This document shows positions 31,040 through 41,075 of a DNA stretch of 64,000 bases, one piece after another. Position numbers and translations under genes: made by a program. The stretch is from Macrosoma leucophasiata. Taxonomy: Eukaryota > Arthropoda > Insecta > Lepidoptera > Hedylidae. The notes under the pieces were generated by a model that did not search any database, was not told the origin of the DNA, and saw nothing but the letters and a program-made list of their open reading frames with translations. The first letter of the stretch is position 1. Each line of letters opens with the position of its first letter. The stretch spans positions 24,847,001 to 24,911,000 of the forward strand of contig JAWQUS010000001.1 in the NCBI GenBank assembly GCA_036365455.1, written 5' to 3'.

Positions 31040-31824
31040 CAACTTCCCCCGAAGGTTTCCGCCTTGTCGTGGCGGGGGGGCTCAGTACCCGGTGGTTGTC
31101 CCCACACCGGCGAAGCCAAGAGGAACCCAGATAGGGGGCGGCGTTTGGCGTGGCTCTGCCCGCCACTCGCTGCTGTGGAGAGGAGACGGCTGGGGAGGAG
31201 GTGTACGGGTATTTCGTTGGCCCTGCACCCTATCCCCAGCCGCCTAACGGTGGTCCCGCCGTCAGATGGTGACGTGGTGGGAAGGCGGCTGGGGAAGAGG
31301 TGTATGGGTATGTCGTTGGCCCTGCACCCTATCCCCAGCCGCCTAGCGGTGGTCCCGCCGCTCGATAGGGACGTGGTGGGGCCGCGGGGGGGCGGTTTAA
31401 GGTCAGTTCATCCCTGTCAGTCCCGCTCCCCCGAGGCCGGATAGAGTGCCTCTGGACTCCTCCACCCAGGCTTCTTGGGACGCCTGGCGTTGTGAGTGGT
31501 CGGGGCAGGGACCCTTGGGTGTCGGACTAGGGGATGTCCGTCGCCCAAATGGAGATAGGTCCCCAGCTGGGTGGCGAGCACGTGTTCCGCACGCCACTAG
31601 TGTTGGTTGGAGCAAAAGAGCTCAACCTGCGGAGGGCTCGGAGACGAGCAGCCGCCGGCGGGGTCGCGTATGTGTGCGTTAGCGTTCCCGTGACCCCGCC
31701 ACTGATGGCGGAAGAGTCGGAACACCGCGAGGTTTTAGTGAGTACGAGTCTCACACTACCCGCCGTCGTTTCCCTTAGACGGCGGGTGCCCATAAAGGTT
31801 TTCCCGAATATTAAAAAAAAAAAA
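31040..31824 (+). mobile_element. GC-rich retroposed block with poly-A end
   Basis: A strongly GC-rich segment in AT-rich surroundings, ending CCCATAAAGGTTTTCCCGAA, TATT and a 12-base A-run (31813-31824). The last 100 bases (GTGAGTACGAGTCTCACACT, CCGCCGTC...GACGGCGGG hairpin) resemble 3' UTRs of GC-rich non-LTR elements such as the R1 group, from memory only. Open frames here (up to 126 codons) follow from GC content and have no recognised domain. It is probably a 5'-UTR/3'-UTR-only copy of a LINE. Confidence 0.6.
31185..31382 (+). repeat. two tandem 99-bp units
   Basis: Unit 1 (31185-31283) and unit 2 (31284-31382) share GTTGGCCCTGCACCCTATCC, CCAGCCGCCTA and GGTGGTCCCGCCG with few changes. 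Tandem units of this kind are common in LINE 5' UTRs. Confidence 0.88.
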
Positions 31825-31829
31825 TGATT

Positions 31830-32343
31830 TTCTATTTGAGATCGTGAAACACAATTTCCATTAAACTTTATTTACGGTAAAATTATTACAAATTTTAATT
31901 GGTTCTGTTAAAATTCGGTAAGCATTTGAAATTCTCGGGCATTTACTAAAATAAAATTATTAAGTAATAATAATATACTTGTTTAGGTATGTACTTAAAA
32001 CGAGTGCAACTTTTTAACGACCACGCGGAAAAAACAGTCACAAAAATTGCATGAAATTTTTAAAAGCTCCACAGCAATTGTACCGCCGTCGTATTTATAG
32101 TATTTTGAGAGTAGAAAAGAGCCGAGTTTTTACTTCTAATTAAAAACCGTTGAACAAATTCGTGTAGTTTTTAATATGGTATGTATCCTGGAAATATACA
32201 AAATTACAGTTTCACCTGACTTTTAGAAAAATTGTTCGGATTGAACCCACCATCCACCAGTGTATGAGAATTCTTCCGATAATATAGTCAGTCAACCGAA
32301 AAATTGCAGCTAAACCATTTTAATAGGCGGCAGTAAATATGGG
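31830..32343. other. non-coding; trace of repeat M at its end
   Basis: GTCAACCGAAAAATTGCAGC...GCTAAACCATTTTAATAGGC (about 32290-32330) matches the start of repeat M at 63136. The rest is not recognised. Confidence 0.45.
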
Positions 32344-32351
32344 ATATGGGG

Positions 32352-32558
32352 CACAGTACAAAATATATGTACAGTGTGGAAACCACGTACAACACGTTGA
32401 AACGTCACACTCACACAAACATGCGCATCGACGAGGCCTCTAAGCGGTTCTCGCGGTGCTGCAGTACTGAGTCACTCGCTACATCGAGCATGTTTGTGTT
32501 AGTGTGCCGTTTCGAACGTTTTGTACGTAGTTTCCATACTGTTCATATTTGTACTGTG
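32352..32558. mobile_element. hAT-like MITE family L, copy 2
   Basis: Ends CACAGTACAAAATATATG and CATATTTGTACTGTG are inverted. Flanks ATATGGGG (32344-32351) and ATATGGGT (32559-32566) agree at 7 of 8 positions. Arms AACACGTTGAAACGTCACAC and GTGTGCCGTTTCGAACGTTT pair internally. 207 bp, non-coding; a 114-codon frame across it is incidental. Confidence 0.85.
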
Positions 32559-32569
32559 ATATGGGTGTG

Positions 32570-33381
32570 CGTGGGATGGGTAGCGGTGCCCCACGTTAAA
32601 TTAGCCGTCACTGTAATCGCAAATCCGCATACCAAGCGTGGTGATGGTGGCATATTCGGCCTTAATGACCCACAACCACAACACTGTTGAGCAATTTAGG
32701 TCTTTTGTCCAGCGCGGACGTCTATCGGTTAAAGTAACTGTGAGGTTTTACCATATTACACTACCCGAGCTCAGACCCGTCCTAACAGATCTACGCACTG
32801 CCGCGTACCATTCCAGCCCCGTTTCTAGAGAACGACCGGGTTGGTATTCCGGTTTTCACCAACCGATGATAAGAGAGACAGTTGCAACACCCTAATGCAG
32901 GCTATCGTTTTGTGCTCACCTAAAAAGGTCACCATGTAAGTGTGTGGATATCGTATAAAGTAAAAAAAATAATCGGACCGAAATAAGTAAGTAAAATGCC
33001 GCGGAACCCTGTCTTTTTACTTTAAAATAATATTTGCTTTATTTAATTAAAAATTCTGCAACACTCTTTTCAGAACGCAATTAAGAAAGCTCAAATACTT
33101 CCACAGTTCTATTGACCCGGAACATAATTAAAAAAACTGCTGGCGAAAGTTAACAATACTTTCCAGGGTATTTCAAAATTGGATAGCGGAGCAACTTGCA
33201 ACTCTACTTTTAGCGATGGTGATTTCAGTAGCTAAATAAAACAAAAAATGTTGACGCTTGAAACTGGCTTTTAAATGTTACAATATTACAATGTGAACAG
33301 TCACATATAAGATAACAAGATCTGTCTGAGGTGTTACATGTGGGACACGCGATTGGAACGAAGTTCCTCTTCGACTTCTTA
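32570..33381. other. non-coding; traces of repeat M
   Basis: CCGCATACCAAGCGTGGTGA (about 32625) resembles repeat M. No supported gene. The short GCGATTGGAACGAAGTTCCT at 33351 is unassigned. Confidence 0.4.
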
Positions 33382-33589
33382 TGAAATTCTGGTTCTATTG
33401 GGATTTTTACATTTTCTGGAAATTCCCCAGTACCTCGAAGTTTGGTAATGTGCCCGGTGATGTCAACAGGCTCGTCACCTGTTTCATGGGCCAAAAACAT
33501 AACCGGCGAATCGTGGGTGTTTGCATGTATGCTTGAATGCATGCATTTACCTCTGCCTATCCCTTCGAGGATTACAGGCGTGAAGTTAC
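33382..33589 (+). mobile_element. SINE family C, 5'-truncated
   Basis: Starts within the body (TTCTGGTTCTATTGGGATTT), lacks the tRNA-like head, and keeps GGCGAATCGTGGGTGTTTGC and the end GGCGTGAAGTTACG. Confidence 0.85.
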
Positions 33590-34734
33590 GTACGTTTCTA
33601 ATGAATCAATTTCACAATCCATTGTTTATTTTTTTTAATATTAAGCATAACAAAAGTCGTGGTGCAACCCAGGCTATAAATAACTAAAACTACATACACA
33701 CGAACACGACAAAACAATGTACGCATACACAGGAGACGCGCGCGTCGCGTGGCTTGTCACTGTCGAGAGAGAGAGGGAGAGAGAACGAATAAGTCGAATC
33801 CTATACTCGACCTCCCCCTCGCCGAGCGCTACGCACTATAGCAAAAGCGTCGTGAGGATTTTTCGTGACGTTCGCCTAGGCCCCTTAGCCAGCCTACCGC
33901 GCGACTAAGTACTTCGTTCCAAAAACTGACTTATTCTGGCGGAGTTTTTGATAGACAATCTAGTGTAGGTATACATAATAATATAGTATTCTATATGATG
34001 ATAAATATGTGTTAAAATAGGTTTACACCATATCTCGATGAACGTAATAATTCTGCAGAGGGATCCTAGCCTATTACCATCAATGTGAACTGCATACTTG
34101 GTTAACACTTTACGACAAAAAAAATGAACACGCTATTGTATAGATCATTTCGATCAGCGTAGATATTTGAACATCACACTCGTATTTTATCTTTTTATTT
34201 CGCGTTAGACACTACATTCAATGTTAACTTATCGTCAAAAGTTATCTGTCCTCTGAAATACCTATACAAATAAAGTCACGCATTGTTACTGTTATACGCC
34301 ATCCCAATCCATTAGCATAAAAATACATTTCTATAAATTTCACTTAACCCTAAAAACATCTTCACTCACACTCCGACAAATCCGACCTCTCACGATGTGC
34401 GGGTGTTATTTTCCATCAGCTTGATTACCTACCGGTGCCCTGTTTTTCATCCCAATCGCGTTATGTACATAGCGGGCAGTTCTTTACACATTTTAATCCC
34501 GCCAAATATTAGCGGTCCGTTTATTTTGTAATACGTAATGACTGTTTGTCAAGAAGTCGGGCCAATAACGTGGTCTTTAAATTCGTCATTATACAGGTTG
34601 TTTCGTGATGTGTAAGTCCTTTTAAGAAACATAAATGACTTTTGGAAGATTATGCTCTACTAAATAATATATCTATAATATATCGATAATCTATCTGTAC
34701 TAGATTTAAGCTCTCATTTAAAAGAGCTCTTACT
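33590..34734. other. non-coding; GA microsatellite and MITE E fragment
   Basis: GAGAGAGAGAGGGAGAGAGA lies at 33764-33783 inside a locally GC-rich patch. At 34018-34077, GGTTTACACCATATCTCGAT and TTCTGCAGAGGGATCCTAGC are a partial MITE E copy. GTGCAACCCAGGCT at 33662 matches a terminus of the 38520 MITE. No gene is supported. Confidence 0.5.
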
Positions 34735-35060
34735 GAGTTTGTTGGGTAGCGGAGTTCTTCTCAGTAGTGACTGCACTTGGAACTCTGCTAAGTGAATAAC
34801 ATTGATCTTGACGAATAAGTTTTTCTTTTTCTTCATTTGTTATCATTGAAGGAATTGAAAAATTTTATGATTATTATGTTTTAACCAAATAGTTTAAATT
34901 TTAATTTTTAATTTACTATTAATATATGATTTTGCTTTTACTAGATGTAATGGTTATTCGCTCTAGGTAGTTTATGATTTATTGACGTTTTGAAAGTATC
35001 TGTAAAGATCTATTCGAAATAAAAATATTTTCTATTTCTATTTCTATTTTTATTTCTAAT
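34735..35060 (+). mobile_element. probable LINE 3' UTR/tail with TTCTA repeat
   Basis: Ends GAAATAAAAATATTTTCTAT followed by repeated TTTCTA units, a tail form typical of non-LTR elements with a terminal microsatellite. AGAAGAACTCCGCTACCCAA at 41818 is the reverse complement of its start. Confidence 0.5.
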
Positions 35061-35062
35061 AC

Positions 35063-35647
35063 TTATGAAGTGCGCATGGCTCCGCGGCTGGTGTTGAACG
35101 GAAGCGAATTACTCGGTTAAGCGATACCAGAGAATATGTAATAATACTACGTATAGAATGGACATTTCGACGTCCAACCTCCTCCACTTTATATTATTTG
35201 GTATTCTCTACGTGCTACGCACACAGGTGCACGTGTAAATACACGTCATTGATTGACGTCTGTGTAATAGAGACCAAATTAAGCGTTTGTATGGAATTTT
35301 GGCGGAGTGTCCGCGGTGTGGCGATACGGGCGAGATCGGGTGTGTGATGGGTGACCGCTAGTGGCAAATTAAAAAAGTGCATTTCCGTGCTTCGGAGCGC
35401 ACGTTAAGCCGTCGGTCCCGGTTGCTATCAATAGATAGCAGTCGTTAAACCTTATCGGAGGCCTTATGGACCGTTTGAAAACATCCGACAGCGGGTTGGC
35501 CACAAAACCTTATCTCCACCAACCTACATTGTAGCAGCGTGGTGGAGTATTGGAGCATACTCCACCACGCAGAGGTCTCCCACCAAGAAGAGGAGCGACT
35601 CGTGCCCAGTAGTGGGACGTATAAAGGGATACCATTGTTGTATTATT
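35063..35647 (+). mobile_element. 5S-derived SINE family D, copy 3, split by element X
   Basis: Head GCGCATGGCTCCGCGGCTGG and CGGTTAAGCGATAC, then the insertion 35128-35320. The 5S-like GGGCGAGATCGGG and GTGATGGGTGACCGCTAGTG resume immediately. Body and tail are complete (GCCCAGTAGTGGGACGTATA). Confidence 0.88.
35128..35320 (+). mobile_element. element X, flanked by a 7-bp duplication
   Basis: 193 bp inserted inside the 5S-like head. GCGATAC occurs on both sides (35121-35127 and 35321-35327). Starts CAGAGAATATGTAATAATAC, ends GTCCGCGGTGTG. No terminal inverted repeat, A-tail or frame; class unknown. A related, inverted, partial copy is at 2838-2970. Confidence 0.75.
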
Positions 35648-35664
35648 ATAAATACCTATGCTGT

Positions 35665-35718
35665 TGAAAAAGATCCGGACGAATTGAGAACCTCCTCCTT
35701 TTTTTGGAAGTCGGTTAA
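35665..35718 (+). mobile_element. LINE-tail family H, terminal piece
   Basis: AAAGATCCGGACGAATTGAG and the closing TTTTTTTGGAAGTCGGTTAA only: a severely 5'-truncated insertion. Confidence 0.75.
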
Positions 35719-35982
35719 TAAAACAGAAAAGTGGGATTCAATTGCAAAGTATACCTACAGTAAAATTGAAAAATGCACATGAGCTGTTTGTAAAGTCGGT
35801 TGACGGACGATAATTTAACGTGATAACACCATAAGAAAACATGCATTGGAAGCCGAACGCTTAGGCCGATCGTGCTTCTCTATCGCTTGTTCCGCGCTCT
35901 CGCTTGCACGCGCGGCGCGGCAAATACTCGTGCGTGAAGGCGGCGTTCATTGATTTATTTGACGTTATCATATCAAAAATCT

Positions 35983-36143
35983 TACTGGTGGTAGAGCTCC
36001 AGTGACGGAGCTCGCGGGCTTAGGCACCACCGCATTATCAAATATACTTGCCGCTAAATGGTAGTGTTCAGCACTATCGTGTTCCGGTCAGGTGGTAATG
36101 TAAGGAGCTGTGCTTGTTTGCCACTTCCATAACAAAAAAAAAC
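35983..36143 (+). mobile_element. SINE-like family B, internally deleted
   Basis: A perfect head (ACTGGTGGTAGAGCTCCAGT, GACGGAGCTCGCGGGC) runs through TTCCGGTCAGGTGGTAATGT and then jumps to GCTTGTTTGCCACTTCCATA and an A-run. The middle of about 130 bases is missing. Confidence 0.85.
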
Positions 36144-36323
36144 TGGTTTTGCCTATCTGAATTAATCTGAAATAACACTCTCCTTTTAGGCTATCCAGTA
36201 GTTATGAAGAAATATTTTTTCTTTTTTCTAAACTTTAGGACTATTTGGGCTTAATTTTTATTGGTGTACATAGAAACTTTTTAAATTTAAAAATAAGAAA
36301 AATAGTAAGTTAAATGTGTTGTA

Positions 36324-36346
36324 TATATATATATATATATATATAT
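36324..36346. repeat. TA microsatellite, left block
   Basis: Uninterrupted TA dinucleotides directly abutting the SINE C fragment at 36347. Confidence 0.95.
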
Positions 36347-36471
36347 ACGTAACTTCACGCCTGTAATCCCCGAAGGGGTAGGCAGAGGTAAATGCATGCA
36401 TTCAAGCATACATGCAAACACCCACGATTCGCCGGTTACGTTTTGGCCCATGTAACAGGTGGCGAGCCTGT
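36347..36471 (-). mobile_element. SINE family C, 3' part, between TA repeats
   Basis: ACGTAACTTCACGCCTGTAA, CCCCGAAGGGGTAGGCAGAG, GCGAATCGTGGGTG-equivalent and TAACAGGTGGCGAGCCTG. The 5' part is missing; TA repeats border both sides. Confidence 0.85.
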
Positions 36472-36494
36472 ATATATATATATATATATATATA

Positions 36495-36528
<34 letters not shown>
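36471..36528. repeat. TA microsatellite, right block
   Basis: Two TA runs separated by ACAC, ending against the target duplication of MITE F copy 3. Confidence 0.95.
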
Positions 36529-36531
<3 letters not shown>

Positions 36532-36532
36532 A

Positions 36533-36837
36533 CATAGACCGGGCCACGGACCGGAAGGGAGAAGCCATATGCAGCCTTTCCCCTCTGTCAAAGTACAAGC
36601 CCAAATGGTCCTACGCCTGTCGCCCAGATGTTTAAATGTGAGCGTGAAATTGTTTATGTATTTTGTTACAGTCAAGGTGTGAGTTTCGTAGTCATAGGCG
36701 ATTTTTGTAGTGTGTGTGTGTGTATCACACGTAGTTCCCCCCGCAAAAAATGACAGACTGTTTTGCATCGGTAAAAAAACGCCATGGCTATACCCCTCCG
36801 GTCCGCCGCGGAGGCCGGTGGCTCGTGTTGCTCTATG
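36533..36837. mobile_element. hAT-like MITE family F, copy 3
   Basis: 305 bp, with ends CATAGACCGGGCC and GTGTTGCTCTATG. A perfect 8-bp duplication ATAATTTA flanks it (36525-36532 and 36838-36845). The interior matches copies 1, 2 and 4. Short frames inside are incidental. Confidence 0.9.
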
Positions 36838-36845
36838 ATAATTTA

Positions 36846-37379
36846 TATTTAAAAACTGACCCCTATATCTTTCAGGTTATGTATTTATGTGATACGTCCA
36901 TATTTAAGAAAGTTGATATTACTATTTGGTATACGTAATTTTTTACGTAGCTATCGATCGACCCGAAAGTTGTGAAGCAAATGAACTGTGACAGACGGTC
37001 AGTGATTTTTTGTCATTTATATATTAATTTGAATAACATGATGTATACCGACATGACTTTTTTAACCTAGAGCGATTAAGGCGACCTTCTGTTTAATTCG
37101 AATTAACGCGATTCCGGAAGGGTTATGTTTTAATCTCTGTGGGGACAAACCTACATAATTTTCTATAGAATACGCGTTGGTTTTATTCTATTTGTTTTGG
37201 CCCTAATGTTTGGGATTTTCATAACAAATAAATAACTCATGCGTTTCATTTTCCTTCTATAATAAAATAGGACAGTCCTATTTTGACACAATAGGCACAA
37301 CAAAGAAATAGCCCTTTGAAATGTTCCTAAAATATATAATATTGTACGTTACGTTAGTCAAAGTGTTTCTTTGATACTT
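36846..37379. other. non-coding stretch, nothing recognised
   Basis: No supported gene, RNA or repeat boundary. Confidence 0.4.
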
Positions 37380-37830
37380 ACGGTCGGCGCCCACTGAAGT
37401 CGTGACACGCCATAGTACGGGACGGCACGCTTCGGTACACCGAATCATCCTGTGGCATCTCGCGGCGTACGACAAGATCTTGTTGCATGCCTGGTCAAGG
37501 CTTATGCCCAAACAAAGGTAGATATTGAACGTGTCTCATCTGAACGTGTCTTAAATACGTTCCTTTTGTCAGGGAGATAGATTCAACTTTATTTTTACAC
37601 ACCAAACACTCACTTTACAATAATACAGAATAGTAATCTGTGCGTCTCTCAATCTACAGGGACATGCCGTAGCATCTTGTGGAATGTCACAAAGTGCCGC
37701 AGTATATAATGACGCGACGTTTCATGGTATGCTGCGGAAAGTGACGTCAATATGCGAGACGTTTCGACCTAAAAAAAACTTTTACCACATCATGCCGTGT
37801 CGCGCCGTCACTGAGCGCCGGTCTTGATAA
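37380..37830. repeat. possible terminal-inverted element
   Basis: CGGTCGGCGCCCACTGAAGT at the left and GTCACTGAGCGCCGGTC at the right are imperfect inverted counterparts. Repeated TGCCGTAGCATCTTGTGG / ATCCTGTGGCATCTCGCGGC motifs lie inside. A 77-codon minus frame here has no domain. Element type is uncertain. Confidence 0.45.
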
Positions 37831-38515
37831 AATGGTAGGTACGTAACCATTCCCAATATACATCTCACACCACACAGGCTACGCTTGCAAAAAGGAATAA
37901 CTTTGGAAAACATCTCGGTTACTTAATTCAATTGAGTTATAATAATTATCTTAATGGAGGGTAATAATTTTGTTTTACGAGCCTTACGTAGCATAGGGGA
38001 GCTTGAACACTGTCATTATTGTAGGCGTGGTCCCCACTTTGACAGACGAGAGCATTTAGAAGCAATTTTCTCAAGTGTTACTTTGTTTCAACAGACACCT
38101 CATCTTTAGATCTTCGTTATTTCTTAATTACTATCGTTAAGGTAAGGTATTTACATCAAAAATATTAAGAGTATTTTGTTTATTACAATCGAAAAAAAAC
38201 CTTGTGCTCGGCTTTTGGTAGGTGTGAATTGGTAAATAATACAAAAAGAATACTAAGTTCTAGCGTAGTTCACATATTATGATATATACTAGAGACGCTA
38301 CTTCAAGCACAGAGATCAGAGACAGTGGACGGGTTGACAAATGATCGAATAGATGGGTGGACATGCGAAGGCAACGAGTGAATGGCGGAATTGATGGCGA
38401 AGAAAACGAGTGTATGGGTGGTTAGGAAAGCGAGTGGATAAGTGGACGGGTCGACAGGTGGACTTAAACCACGTGTCTACTGTCGAGCTACACGTCATTT
38501 CTTAAAATGCTAAAC
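37831..38515. other. non-coding; AGTGGACGGGTGG-like low-complexity run
   Basis: At 38325-38465, imperfect short units such as GAGTGGATAAGTGGACGGGT recur. No gene is supported. Confidence 0.45.
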
Positions 38516-38519
38516 ACTA

Positions 38520-38661
38520 AGCCTGGGTTACAGCAAGATATTTGTTAAAGTTAATGTAACATTTCACGTCCCTCTCTAACTTTAACCTGTTAAAGTTAGA
38601 GAAGGATGTGAAATGTTACAACAACTTTAACTTTAACAAACATCATGGTGCAACCCAGGCT
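38520..38661. mobile_element. MITE with TA target duplication
   Basis: 142 bp. AGCCTGGGTT at the left and AACCCAGGCT at the right are inverted. TA lies outside both ends (38518-38519 and 38662-38663), as for Tc1/mariner-type insertions. Inner arms also pair (GTTAAAGTTA, TAACATTTCAC against GTGAAATGTTA). Confidence 0.8.
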
Positions 38662-38729
38662 TAATTAACGAATAGCGCCGGTTAAGTATTCCGTCGCAAA
38701 CTTCGATTAAGTGGTAATGCATTGTGTAT

Positions 38730-38892
38730 TGTGCGGTCGGATATAAGAACCTGTTTGATGTAACAAATAATCCAGCTTTGAAGTATCTTAAAGCCAGTAA
38801 AAATCTAGGTTGACAGGGGTATAGATGAGAGGGATAATAAGGGTACAAGCCGCGGCTGTGGGTTATTGTGGTCAAATGGACTGGTTCTAAGC
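38730..38892 (+). repeat. repeat K, copy 1
   Basis: Direct repeat with 40140-40300: AACAAATAATCCAGCT, GTACAAGCCGCGGCTGTG and TTATTGTGGTCAAATGGACT are shared in order. Not recognised as a known element. Confidence 0.75.
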
Positions 38893-39289
38893 GTAAATCG
38901 TTTTATATATTTCTTTTGAGTAAAACAAGATTCATTGAATGGCTACCAATTTAAAATAAACAAGATTCGATGAAACTTAAATTGGATATTATGTTAAAAA
39001 AGATTTCTGAACGAAGTCTAAAACAATTCTGAACAACTCTATAGAGATCATTCAGAAACTTTAGAGTTTATAAATACGGGGATAAATATAATGAGTACCA
39101 AAACAAACGTTGTGAAAATATTTACCAAGCAGCAACAATTGTAATATGAAATCAAATTGATCAATCAATCACAAAATTTTAATGAGCAAATAATTACTCA
39201 ATTTTATTGCTTTTAAATGTTACTGTACGAAGAAATGTTAGATTTTACGTCATGAGCATTCCGACATGGAGGCGTTGCGCGTCGGCCTG
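38893..39289. other. non-coding stretch, nothing recognised
   Basis: AT-rich, with no supported feature. Confidence 0.4.
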
Positions 39290-39560
39290 ACGATTGACGA
39301 CCTCATTGGACACCAGTGGAAGAGAATTCTGTCATAAGTGCATTCAGTCAACCGAACAGTTAGTATAAAATAACGGTTAGTTAAAATAATAACGCGGGAT
39401 AGGCAGCAGGGTCCCGCAATAAAACTATCGCCAATCCGCCTGCCAAGGGGTCGTCCATTAATCACGTGAGGCTCGAATGGTGGAGGGGGGTTCAGGAATA
39501 ATCACGAAACATCACAAGGGGGAGGGGAAGTATATGGAGATATCACGTGTATTTATTTCT
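39290..39560. repeat. repeat M copy and adjoining G-rich segment
   Basis: AACGCGGGATAGGCAGCAGG, GTCCCGCAATAAAACTATCG and CCAATCCGCCTGCCAAG match 58240-58353 and 63136-63300. AAGGGGTCGTCCATTAATCACG (39444 on) begins a different, unassigned repeat-like segment. Confidence 0.6.
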
Positions 39561-39741
39561 TCTTTGAGTGCCCAATTTCAACCGAAAATTGGTGAGTGAT
39601 TTAGGCAACAATTAGAGAAATTTTCATCTCGACAATCAGTAATTTACACACCAAATACTCAACATAATATTTCCACGATTTTTAATTAAAAAAATAGTTA
39701 TCTACCTATTCATAGACATCTATTCTCAGTTCATATCTAGG

Positions 39742-40029
39742 CATAGAGCAACACGGGCCACCGGCCGCGGCGGACTGGAGAGGAGTAGCCATAGCGCTTA
39801 TTGACGATGCACAATAGTCTGTAATTTTTTGCGGGGGAAATGCGTGCGACACACACGCACACTACAAAAATCGTCTATTACTACGAAACTCACACCTTGA
39901 CTTTAACAAAATACGGACACAATTCCACACATTTAAACATCTAGGCGACAGGCATAGGCCCATTTGGGCTTGTACTTTGACAGAGAGGAAAGCCTGCATA
40001 TGGCTACTTCCCTCCGGTGTTGCTCTATG
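39742..40029. mobile_element. hAT-like MITE family F, copy 4
   Basis: 288 bp; ends CATAGAGCAACACGGGCCAC and GGTGTTGCTCTATG. The right GC-rich arm is shortened. Flanks TATCTAGG (39734-39741) and TAATTAGG (40030-40037) agree at 6 of 8. Confidence 0.85.
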
Positions 40030-40139
40030 TAATTAGGTGTCTTTCGGCTGAAGTGATGATTCCAACATGGATGGGTTGTAACTATGTCTATCAATATATC
40101 AGCATATATTCTTTTTCCGAGTTACATTACACATTGGTG

Positions 40140-40300
40140 TGGTCGGCTATAAAACATGTTTGATTTAACAAATAATCCAGCTCTAAATAGTACCTAAGGG
40201 CCAGTAAAGATATAAGTAGGGTGACGGACATAAAGGAGAGGGATGTACCTGTATGGTACAAGCCGCGGCTGTGCGTTATTGTGGTCAAATGGACTGGTTC
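40140..40300 (+). repeat. repeat K, copy 2
   Basis: Second copy of 38730-38892, same orientation. MITE F copy 4 lies between them. Confidence 0.75.
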
Positions 40301-40954
40301 TTAAAAAAATAACATGAAACAAAGAAAAAAAAGTTGTTAGTCAAGCCAACATTTAGTTTTTAGGTAAATACTACATAGAAATAAAAAAAAAACAACAGAA
40401 AAAAAAAACATTTAAAATTTACGTAACACAAAAAAATGATTTTAAGGTTAGTAATAAAAAAAAAACTCCAAAATTAAAATAGTATCTCGTTATAGCAGCA
40501 ATTAATCAACAAAATTTCACGGCTCCACTAAATAGTTTCCAGTTTAGCACAAATTTATGATGAATTGAACTTAATGAAACATACATCTGTCGACTAGCGG
40601 ATGGCATACAAATTGTAAACACAAATTTAACTTTGCCTATCCTCAATCACGGTTAAAATTAAAGTAAATCTCCGATGCAATTTTCCTTGCGCTCCATTTC
40701 TTCAGAATACAGTATTACCGTAAGTGGTTCAAAGTTTCATAGCCGAGCTATTGACAGAAACTCTCCGAGAACTTTGAAAGTGAAACAGAGCAAGTTCACC
40801 CTGCACCCATGCCAGTGAACTTCCACTGTTTACATACAATCATGCATTACCCATTGTTGGCGTAGCTACTTATATATGCTTCCGGTTCTGTGCTCAAACG
40901 TTTCTTAGTTTCAAATGAATATATCGTATGTCTTAGGCGTGCATGTATGAAGAG
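40301..40954. other. A-rich non-coding stretch
   Basis: Several A-runs occur at 40320-40470; nothing else is recognised. Confidence 0.45.
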
Positions 40955-41075
40955 AATGATGAAGGTAGACGAGGCACGAGAGGTTTGTCTGAACCGGGAT
41001 ATCTGGCGCTCTACACTCTCTGCCTACCCCGTTAGGGACCTGGCATGAAGATACATACATACATACATACATATC
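40955..41075 (+). mobile_element. retroposon tail family G, copy 1, with TACA repeat
   Basis: GATGAAGGTAGACGAGGCAC, GATATCTGGCGCTCTACACT and CTCTGCCTACCCCGTTAGGG, then GGCATGAAGATACATACATA with repeated ACAT units. Copies also at 49106, 59310 and 61133. The 3' end resembles that of SINE C. Confidence 0.75.

Noticed and set aside
31064..31827. Frames up to 126 codons in the GC-rich block
   Set aside because: Low stop frequency follows from GC content; tandem units repeat the same peptide words and no domain is recognisable.
32346..32690. A 114-codon plus-strand frame
   Set aside because: It begins at MITE L and runs through its inverted arms and beyond; no motif.
35063..35647. A true 5S rRNA gene
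   Set aside because: Only the 3' half of the 5S sequence is recognisable, it continues into a SINE body, and the same structure occurs five times.
37278..37511. 77-codon minus frame with Cys-rich stretch
   Set aside because: It lies inside a probable terminal-inverted repeat element, and no known domain is seen.
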